Shown: one piece after another, positions 42,921-52,400 of the stretch
Numbering within the stretch: position 1 is the stretch's first letter
Layout: each line of letters starts with the position of its first letter
DNA from: JBAXTE01 sp964653595
GTDB lineage: Bacteria > Bacteroidota > Bacteroidia > Bacteroidales > WCHB1-69
Direction of reading: 5' to 3'
DNA: 64,000 nucleotides
Assembly: GCA_964653595.1 (NCBI GenBank)
Contig: CAZZHH010000015.1
Location: 1-64,000, forward strand
The notes under the pieces: model-generated
What the model saw: the letters and a program-made list of their open reading frames with translations, nothing else
Database searches by the model: none
What the model was told of the DNA's origin: nothing
Translations under genes and position numbers: made by a program

Positions 42921-45233
42921 CTATCTCTTCAACACTTTCGTCACTTTATCAGATCCATCACTTGTAATTTTTAAAATGTATAATCCCGGTGCTAACGATT
43001 CAGTATTTAGAACAAATTTAGAGGCTTTTTCTGATGTGCCACCGAAAACTATTCGTCCTATTGCATCCTGAATGAGATAACTTTGATTTGTGTGTTTCAA
43101 AAACTCAATTGTTAGTATTTCGCTGAATGGATTTGGAAATACATTTACCCGATTTTCTGAAATTTGTTCTTCTACAGATACATCCACTGCGACATTTCCG
43201 CTACACATAACATTCACGGTGGTTGCTCCGCCACCCGCATTGGTGATGATTTCGGAGTTGTATGTTCCAACGGCTAATCCTGCTTTTAAACGGACATAAA
43301 TGGTGGTAGAAGTTCCGTTGAATGAGGTCAAAACGATGGGCGCACTTCCAAAACCAGTTCCCGAAGTTTGAGAAATCTCATAATTTGTGGAAGGAGTGAT
43401 GGTAACGTTGCTTCCGTTGAGGTTCGTTCCACTCACGGTGTACGATTGTTGTGCCGATGGACCAGCGCCAGCCACGTATGTGAATCCAGTTAACGTGGTT
43501 GGATTTACGGTGATGATTGGCGTAGTTGCTGCGGTTACATTTCCACTGCACGAAACATTCACAGTGGTAGCTCCGCCACCTGCATTGGTGATGACTTCGG
43601 AGTTGTATGTTCCAACGGCTAATCCTGCTATCAAACGGACATAAATGGTGGTTGAAATTCCGTTGAATGAAGTTAAAATAATTGGAGTGCTTCCAAAACC
43701 AGTTCCCGAAGTTTGAGAAATCTCATAATTTGTGGAAGGAGTGATGGTAACGTTGCTTCCGTTGAGGTTCGTTCCACTCACGGTGTACGATTGTTGTGCC
43801 GATGGACCAGCGCCAGCCACATATGTGAATCCAGTTAATGAAGTTGGGTTTACCGTGATTATAGGTGTTGGGGTTGTGCCTCCACAATTTACCCGGATGC
43901 TGTCTAAATATACTCGTTTTTGGGTGGTGCCAATTTTGATTTTCGAGAGCGTGGTTCCTCCTGTAATTGGAATTGTTTGTGTGGTGTAATCTGCCGGAGG
44001 AGTGATGTCACTTCCTAGTTGTGTAAAAGTGACACCGTCTGGAGCGTGAAATACTTGAACTAAGCCAGCATCTGTACCATAAACTTGAATGTCGAAAGAG
44101 ACCGAACCCCCAGAACTTAAATCAATGGTTGGTGTGGTTACTGAACCAGAAGCAGAACTTGAACCAAGTTTTATTTCTCCATTTGCAGAAAAGACTTTAA
44201 TGCCCGACCAACCTGTTGTTTGTGTGTATGTATTTATTGTTGATGAAAGATCTACGGTGCCTGGTACCGCATGAGTTCCTGTAGTAAATCCACTGAAGTT
44301 TTCGGAGAAACATGGTCCAGTAGGAATTTCTGTTACACTTCCACTACATGTAATATTTACGGTTGTAGCCCCGCCACCTGAATAAGTAATATTTTCGATG
44401 TATGTGGCCGCGGTCAAACCTGATTTCAGACGGACATACACCGTTTTGGGCTGTCCAGTAATAACTCCACCAGCAAAAGGATATAAAGCCGTTGCCCCAA
44501 AGGTGGTTCCGTCTGTGGATACTTCATAATTGGTGGAGCCATTTACGGTAATATTGCCGGAGCCAGTTAGATTTGCCCCGCTGATGGTAAACATTTGACG
44601 TGCAGAAGGCCCAGAACCTTGGGTGTACGAAAACCCGGATAATGATGCAACCGATGGAGTGATGGTAGGGGTGGTTGATACGGGTTCATATGTAATTGTA
44701 TAACTTGTAATATATAAACTATTTGTAGAGCAAGTGATAGTGAAAACCACATCTTGACCTGTTATTATATCATAAGCAGATGGTGTTTTGGTTAAATTTA
44801 CATAGGTTGAACTCCAAGCTCCATACCAAGAAGCATTATTAAATGCCGTCGCTGAAGGAATACTAAAAATTGTTGTAGAACCAGCTACAACAGTCATTCC
44901 ACCTGCTCCTGTAGATGTATTTGATTTCATATTTAATACAATGCTAGTTATTTTATAACCTGCATACCCGCTTAAAGTTAAAGTTGCAACCTTTCCTGCT
45001 GTTAATTGCTCCTTTGTAGTATAGGTGTTTGAAAAAGTCGCGCTAGATCCAGAAGGCGCTGTGCCTGAAGTTGTTACAGACGAAGTTGATGCAATTGTGT
45101 AAGTTGCAGTCTGTCCCAAACCAATCTTCCCCATCATCAGGAGCAATAGCGTTAACACAAAGGTGATTTGCTTGAAATTGTTTTTAGTCTCGTCCCCTTT
45201 TTTTCTGGAATTCTTGAAAATACTTGTCTTCAT
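42921..45233 (-). CDS. Secreted adhesin-like T9SS protein with Ig-like repeats
   Basis: The 770-residue protein has a long N-region and hydrophobic signal ending near IGLGQ. A ~150-residue Thr/Ser-rich region, a lectin/jelly-roll-like domain near the middle, and three ~100-115-residue Ig-like repeats follow. Two of the repeats (ITVNPTSLTGFTYVAGAGPS type) are nearly identical even in DNA, with a 345-bp period. The T9SS type A domain ends it (VNVFPNPFSEILTI, GLYILKIT, KVLKR). There is no catalytic motif, so a structural or adhesive surface role is likely. Its upstream region resembles that of the giant gene at 46417-55203. Confidence 0.85.
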   Translation of the reverse strand: MKTSIFKNSRKKGDETKNNFKQITFVLTLLLLMMGKIGLGQTATYTIASTSSVTTSGTAPSGSSATFSNTYTTKEQLTAGKVATLTLSGYAGYKITSIVLNMKSNTSTGAGGMTVVAGSTTIFSIPSATAFNNASWYGAWSSTYVNLTKTPSAYDIITGQDVVFTITCSTNSLYITSYTITYEPVSTTPTITPSVASLSGFSYTQGSGPSARQMFTISGANLTGSGNITVNGSTNYEVSTDGTTFGATALYPFAGGVITGQPKTVYVRLKSGLTAATYIENITYSGGGATTVNITCSGSVTEIPTGPCFSENFSGFTTGTHAVPGTVDLSSTINTYTQTTGWSGIKVFSANGEIKLGSSSASGSVTTPTIDLSSGGSVSFDIQVYGTDAGLVQVFHAPDGVTFTQLGSDITPPADYTTQTIPITGGTTLSKIKIGTTQKRVYLDSIRVNCGGTTPTPIITVNPTSLTGFTYVAGAGPSAQQSYTVSGTNLNGSNVTITPSTNYEISQTSGTGFGSTPIILTSFNGISTTIYVRLIAGLAVGTYNSEVITNAGGGATTVNVSCSGNVTAATTPIITVNPTTLTGFTYVAGAGPSAQQSYTVSGTNLNGSNVTITPSTNYEISQTSGTGFGSAPIVLTSFNGTSTTIYVRLKAGLAVGTYNSEIITNAGGGATTVNVMCSGNVAVDVSVEEQISENRVNVFPNPFSEILTIEFLKHTNQSYLIQDAIGRIVFGGTSEKASKFVLNTESLAPGLYILKITSDGSDKVTKVLKR
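43200..43890. repeat. Near-identical 345-bp coding repeats
   Basis: Two adjacent copies of an Ig-like module coding block differ by only a few bases; for example the 20-base word ending in GGTGTACGATTGTTG recurs at a 345-bp interval. They lie within the 770-residue adhesin gene and could recombine. Confidence 0.8.
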
Positions 45234-45290
45234 ATTATCTCATTTATATCTTAAACTCTTTAATAAATCAATTTTTTATCGAAATTTTTT

Positions 45291-45360
45291 ACAGAAAAAA
45301 GTTTGCTAAAATTTCAATCTTTATTTTTCTACAAAATACACTCATCCGAATCTAAAAAAT
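45291..45360 (-). promoter_or_regulatory. Conserved upstream block, copy 1
   Basis: This ~70-bp block, 60-130 bp upstream of the 770-residue gene, is almost repeated at 55272-55341 before the giant gene. Shared words include AAGTTTGCTAAAATTT and CTACAAAATACACTCATCC (plus strand). It probably holds the promoter or a 5' UTR element; GTATTTTG on the minus strand is a near -7 match. Confidence 0.5.
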
Positions 45361-45564
45361 GCATTTTACAAAAAAACGTTCATTTTTATCACATAAGAGT
45401 TGAAAAAATGTTATTAATATATAATTTTTAAATTTGATATTCAAATTGAGATTTTTTATGAGCAATATTGTCAAAAATAGATAAATGCATAAATATAATT
45501 AAATTATTTTCTTCTTATTTCTATTCTGATAAAGGGGGCTTCTATTCGTTTGTTATTAATTCAA

Positions 45565-46090
45565 TTAGCCACTAAGGCACGAAGACACTAAGTTATTTTG
45601 CTTGTAGGAATACGATGAAGAGGTGAAAGGGTCGCGCGAAGCGGGTATAAAAGAATGGAACGCTGAGGACGCTGATAGTTATGATGTTCGCTGATTTCTT
45701 GAATAGCCAAGTTGAGAAGGGGCGAGAAACTAAGTCACTCAATCACCCCGTCACTAAGGCACGAAGACACTAAGTTATTTTGCTTGTAGGAATTCGATGA
45801 AGAGGTGGAAGGGTAGTGCGAAGCGGGTATGAAGGAATGGAACGCAGAGAACGCAGAGGAATGAATTAGTTCGTTGCTACTAAAGGCGAATTCCGCAAAG
45901 AATCGCAGATGCTACGCGTGCTTTTTTTGGGAGTGGGAAAAGAGCGAAGTGGTAATGTAGCTCGAAGCGGGTATAAAAGAATGGAACGCTGAGGACGCTG
46001 ATAGTTATGATGTTCGCGGATTTTTTTAGAATGGCCAAGTTGAGAAATGACGAGTAGCTATCCACTCAGCTACTTCGCCACCCAGTTTCT
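45565..46090. repeat. Dispersed intergenic repeat, two copies
   Basis: Copy A (from 45565) and copy B (from ~45751) share ACTAAGGCAC, GAAGACACTAAGTTATTTTG, CTTGTAGGAAT, GATGAAGAGG and GGAACGCTGAGGACGCTGAT. A third copy lies at 55550-55890 in the same orientation. No open frame of credible coding character is present. Confidence 0.8.
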
Positions 46091-46094
46091 TCGC

Positions 46095-46411
46095 CACTTT
46101 GTCCATCCCAATTTGCGAAACTTTGCTCTTTTGCGCTCTCTGCATCCTTCCTCCTCTGCGAAACTCTGCTCTTTTGCGCTCTCTGCGTCTATCTTACCTT
46201 GCGTAACTCAACTCTTCCACACTCTCTGCGTCCCTTCAGCCTCGCTTCGCGTTCTTCTCACGTTTCACGCTGCTATCTCCCGTCTCGCTTCGCGTTCTTT
46301 TCACGTTTCACGTTTCACGCGCTATCTCCCGTCTCGCTTCGCGCAACTCATAGTTCATAACTCATAATTCATAACTCATAGTTCATAACTCATAGTTCAT
46401 AACTGATAACT
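46095..46411. repeat. CT-rich and palindromic repeat remnants
   Basis: One to two degenerate units of the TTTGCG...CTCTGCGTC minisatellite (compare 55904-56400) are followed by TCTCGCTTCGCG palindromic units and a short ATAACTCATAGTTC array. All are intergenic repeat families seen elsewhere in the window. Confidence 0.7.
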
Positions 46412-46416
46412 CTCTT

Positions 46417-49400
46417 CTATCTCTTCACCACTTTAAATACCTGATTGGTTTCGTTACCCAAAACTTTCAATGCATAAATACCTGGGGCAAGTGTGGATGT
46501 ATTCAAATCAAAGGTACCTGTGATCACCACTTGATTTTCCATCACCAGTTTTCCGGTCGCATCCATAAGTGAAACCGTTAATTGCTGCTCTTCACCCGAA
46601 ATACGAATCGTTAATACCTCGTTGAACGGGTTAGGATTAACTGAAATTTGAACTTCATTTGAGTTTTGGCAATTCACCACAATAGGACCATAGACTTCCG
46701 ATTTGCCGTCGAAATCTACTTGTTTCAAACGATAGTAGTAATTATTACCGTTTACCTTGTCCGAATATTTATAATTTATCACCGATGAGCTGTTTCCGGC
46801 ACCCGTTACTGTTCCGATATAATACCACAAAATACCGTCATCGCTTTTCTGTACTTCGAAATTGTAGTTATTTATTTCGCTCGCAGTTGACCACATTAAT
46901 TCAACTTCGTTGGTATTACATTTTGCAGAGAATGAGATAAGTTCTACAGGTAGAGGTTTTAATTTTGGGGCAACAGTCCACCTCGAAAATCCAGACAAAG
47001 AGGAAATGGAAACAGTATTTGATGCAGTATTGCCTATTCCTGTTTGTTCGCTCCATGGATTATCCCCCCCAAAAGGTAAATTAGCTTTAAAGAACAATAA
47101 ATCCACTTCGGAAACGCCATCTAACTCGTGCTCAAAGTAGGAGAATTCCATACTTGCATTTAAACCAGAATTGCTTGTTGGTACAATGTCGAAGTAACGT
47201 TCTATGCTCCAATTTGATGCACAACAGTTTAAATTTCCTTGTAGTTTTGTTCCTGTAACACGAGTAACGACCGTTGAATTTACTCCACTGTTTTCAGTGA
47301 TGTTTAATCCTATTCCACCAAATGTTTGTGAGCCTGTACCAATTTCGCGTGTTGCTTTTACATTTCCGGTAATGAATCCTGTTGGATTAATAGGTGTTTC
47401 AATTAGAGTGCCTATAGTTGTTAGGTCTATCCTGTTTGATAATCCAGTTACTAATTCACCATTTGACATGGTAGCTGTTCCATCTATCTGAAGGTTACAA
47501 CCCATGTTAATCAATCCAGCATTTCTATTAATATTTAAGTTGCGTAGAATTTGATTTCCTGATGAGAACTGCACATTTCCAGTCAAGGTACCTGAACCAT
47601 TTATAGTTAGCTCCGATAGATTTGTACCAGCAAAGTACCCATTACTACTTACAAGATTTCCATTGATAAGCAAATGATGGTTGCTTAGTTGTAAATCTCC
47701 ATTAGTTAAAGTTACCAAATTGCCAACAGTGAGGTTGTTTGTTAAAGTGGCTGAACCCGAAGAGGTGCGATTAAGAGTGAAATCATACAAGTTAGCTGCT
47801 CCTCCTGTAAAATAGAGTCCACCTATTGCACCTGTACCACCAATAATCAATGAAGAACTTCCATTTGTAGTCAAAGTCCCTGTAGTTCTGTTCATTGCAC
47901 CATTTAAAGTTAGGATGTAATTTCTAAAATCGAATATGTCATCAGTTAAATCAATATCTCCATTTACAGTTACATTACAATTTGCAACAAGACTTTCTGC
48001 TGATTTATTTAGTGTAAGATTGTTGAATATTTCACCACCAGCAGTAGTAATCGTTTGTTGTATGCTTCCATTAAATGTTACAGTTCCAGTTGATTCTGTA
48101 AATGCAGCTTGGTTGTAATTTATCCACTTTCCGGTAAGACTAATACCTTTAGCGTTTGAATTTAGTAATCCAGAGTTTGCAATATTTATATCATTGGCAC
48201 TAATTGGATCGTTTAGTATTGTTGCGCCATTGATAAAATTAATATTATAGAATGACTCCGAGGCACTGTTTGTTTCGATAAACTGTGACGTGCCATTAAA
48301 TGTAACATTTGAAGTGCCTTCATCAAAACTTCCATTATTGGTCCAGTTTCCAGCTATGAAAATTTGACCACCTGTGGTTCCATTAGCATCCAGGGTTCCA
48401 TCATTTAATAAGTTCCCATATATTTTTAAGGTATCCACATTGTCGTCCACTGTTAACGAACCACTAGTATTGATGGTCAGCGAGTTACAAGCCGCAACAA
48501 AGTCATATTTCTGTGCATCCACATTACTAGCATTACCATCAACGACAGGAGCATTGGTTACATTTGGCACAATAACATCTGTTTCATGGTCAGGAACAGT
48601 AAGACCTTCCCAGTTCCCACAATAGAACCAATCAGTTGTGTTGCCCGAAGCTCCACCAACCCAAGTGCCATCGGAATTTGTTGATGCTGAAATTGTGAAT
48701 CGTTTACCTATTTTGTCAGATGCTGTTGGTGTGGCTGTCGATGCAATCCATTCTTCTGAAAAGTTTATATCATCTGTTCCACCTCCAGAAATCCAATTTG
48801 AGGCATTTTGAATTGACATTATCAAATCTCTTCTTGTTCCTGTATGAATTGGCGCCCCCGGATTGCCACCAGTCCCGTTTTTATAATATGAATACCCATT
48901 TGTGCCTGGTAATGTGAGATTGAAACATTCGATATCGGGGTGTAGTCTAGATTCTCGAGTTGTAGCTGATGTACTTACTACGTCCTCAATTAATACCCAT
49001 GGTTCGCGACTTGTAAGGCCAAATAGAACGTTCCCAGTCAAAATACTATACCTATCAACACCAACTGTACCATAAGGAGTAAAATAGCCCTGAATTATCC
49101 ACATTTGATCTCCATTTGATGCAGATACATTAGCTCCACCAGAGTATCCTGTCGAGATTAAATCTGTGTTTGAAACTCCATTAATCCTTGGATTTTGTAA
49201 AACAGTATTCGTAGTGCCGTATGTTTCAAACGAAATTATTGAACCTGCCGGTATGCTTGAAGCCCCATTCCAAGCAAGCTCAATATAAGCAGGATTGTCA
49301 TACGCTTCATCCCCTGAGCCCCCCCAATGCATAGTTCTGTCATTTGCCGCGGCTCCTGCTTCAAATCTAGAATTTACCCATTTAAATCTGGTGCCTGGTT

Positions 49401-52400
49401 TAACATCAACCAATGTCAATAAATAAATGGCATCATCAGAACCTGAATTAACAGAAGCATCAAAACCTACAACCAATAATTCGCCAGGTTTAAATGTTGT
49501 AACATCTAAAATGTCAAAGACTGCGCTATTAACCGATGTTGCTCCTGTTGCCGAGGCAGTAAGTTTTCTATCTGTTGCAATAGCTGTATGAATAATATTT
49601 CCAAAGGTAGCTAGTCCATTGGTGATACTTGCTGTTTTTGGTGTTACATCCAAGGTGCCGTCGGATGTAATACTTACCACTAAAGGACCGTTATCGATAT
49701 TCCCATTGGCATCTTTACCACGAATAGTTACGTATGGATTCATAATGGCATTTACCCCTACATCCGAAGGTTGTTGAACAAATTCTAAAACTGTTGCGGT
49801 TACATCTAAAACATTCTTTCCGTTGGCCGAGCTAATGGATGTAAATGTTCCAAATTGAGAGCCTGAAGCATTAGCAGTAATATTTGTATTAGATAGATTA
49901 AAAACAAAGTCGTCTCCATCGTTATTTGTTCCATTATTATTTGGGTTTGTTTGAACGGTTAAACGAACCGAAAATGTGCGTTGCTGATTATCTGGGACAG
50001 TAAATGAGAATCCACTAAAAACTATTTGTGTGGCTGATAGGGTGGCTTGATCAAGGTGATTGCCATTTGCATCAAATAAGTCGCAAGATTCAATTGCATC
50101 TGCCCAATCATTTACAGAATTGCCCGAGTTTTGTGTAAGAGTTAAGCCTGTTACAATTGTTGATTTTGAATCAACGTCGCCTGCCGCTCCACCATCTCGA
50201 ACAGTAAACTCCCAAACTTTGGTGCCTTGCGCATTTGTTAATGGACCTGCAGTATTTATTACCGACGAAACTATGTTTGACTCGGATCCTATTACTGCAA
50301 TTACATCTGATGGTGAATCCATAATTTCGTGTGTGTTTGCTGTAGCATAATTCTCAGAGGATGTAGCAGAACCAGTAGTTGTAAATACTACATCAGGAGT
50401 GCTAACCTGAATTTCTTCTCCTATAACAGCATTTGTCAAAATATCAGTGGTGATGAAAAAATAACCTGTTGTTCCTGCTGAAATAGTTTGCGTAAATCCT
50501 GTAAATGTAACATTCTGAAAATCTGCAGCAGAAATTAAAGCCTCAGATTCTATTAAAATATCTCCGGCATCAAGTAGATTATTTGTAGAAAAATACAACT
50601 TATAATTTGAAACCAATGCATTTAAATTACTAGCTACGGCATCAATTCTGAAACTAATTTCTGTTATATCCTGACTTTGTCCTCCGCCAGTTGTTGCGCT
50701 AATTCTATATATTGTATTGTTGATTGAGCCTGCAATAAAATCATCGTTCGAAGGATCGGAACCACTGATGGCAATGGATGGGGTTGACTGACACTGAACA
50801 ACAATATTGTCAAGATATCTTTCAGCTGTCCCAGATGCTCTAGTATCAATGAATTTTAAGTACAATCCAGATTGAGAATTGTAACTGCTCAGGTTTATAT
50901 TTGCAGATGTGCAAGTTGTTGTAAGAGTATTAATTGTTTCAATATCTGTCCATGGTCCAGTAGAACTTGATCCTATTTGAACTTTCAGTTCCCAAGTATC
51001 TGAATTTGTGCTTCGTTTGTAATCAAATGTTAAGGTCTGAGGGTTGTTAAAAGATGGACTTACTATAAAATCGCCACTACCATTAAAAGCTATATGTTTT
51101 GTTCCTTCACAACCACCAGATGTTTTCTCAATTGTTCCACTATTTGTCCAATCGGTTGGAGGAAAAGTTCCTTCAAAGCTTTCTTCGATACAAGGACCAT
51201 CTATAGTTGAACAGCTTGTCGAAAGAACAGTTCCATCAGTTTTATAATCAATAAAACTACCTGAGTTGGTGTAAGAAAAAATCTTAAAATAATAGGTTGT
51301 ATTTGCAAGTAATCCATTAATATCGACAGTTTCCAAACCATAAGCTATGTTTATTACATCTGCGCCATTTGCTTCTGGTGTTCCATCAGCTGGTGCTATA
51401 ATACTTCCATAACCAATAGAACTCCATTTTACTAAATATCCATGTGGAGTTGTAGTACCTGTTGCATCCGACCATGTTAAAGGGATGGATGAAGCAGTGG
51501 TTGTGCCACAAGTAAATGCAGTAGCATGATTTGTTGGTTCAGGTTCAATAACACTTGATTTTAATTGAAAATCATCGTAACCAATGTACCACGGAGTTAA
51601 ATTTGCATTTACTCTGATTGCAAAATAATATGTCCCTGTTGAGGATGGTGTAAAAGTGGACACAACTTCACCATAAGTATCTACGCTAGTTGTTGATGAA
51701 GTTATAAATGCTGAGCCAAGTTGTGTTGCGCCTGTTGATTGTTGATTGGTATTGTAAAAAACTTCCCCAGTCCAACCTGCATTGCCATCACCCACATACC
51801 AAAACGAAAAATCATACGAAATTCCTGCAGTTAAAGTAAATCCAGGTGTCCAAATGTACTCATTTGTTGCAGAATAAGTATTTGTTATGTATTTTGATCC
51901 AGTTCTTGGGTCATTATACGAGTTTGTTGATGCATCTGCAGATTGCCAATCTCCATTTTCTTTGTACCAACAGGGAGGAAATACATTTGTGCCAACAGAT
52001 GCAAGGCTTTCAAAACCTTCATTCCAAGGTAAACTTGTAATTGCAGTACATGCTGTGGAAAATGTACCCTGACTTGTATATACTCTTCCTATGCTGTTTT
52101 CTGTAAACGCCTTAAAATAATAAACCGTAGATGCTGAAAGTCCAGAAACATTTACAGTGAAAGCCCCAGTAGAATAAGGCGCACCTGCGGTTGTTGACAC
52201 TTCCGTTCCCGTACCATCGGCAAAGCCGCTTGTAGTACTCCAAAAAATACCGCGTTTTGTTACGTTTGAACAACCCAAATCGGTAATGTTTCCACCTAGT
52301 AAAGCGGTTGTTGTTGTTACCGAAGCACTGGTTGGACTTGTAATTGTTGGTGCATAGTTTACGCCACTTCCTGAAGCTGCACAGTTTTTTGAAGTTGCGC

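Noticed and set aside
46047..46367. 106-residue plus-strand protein
   Set aside because: It is low-complexity translation of CT-rich intergenic repeats.
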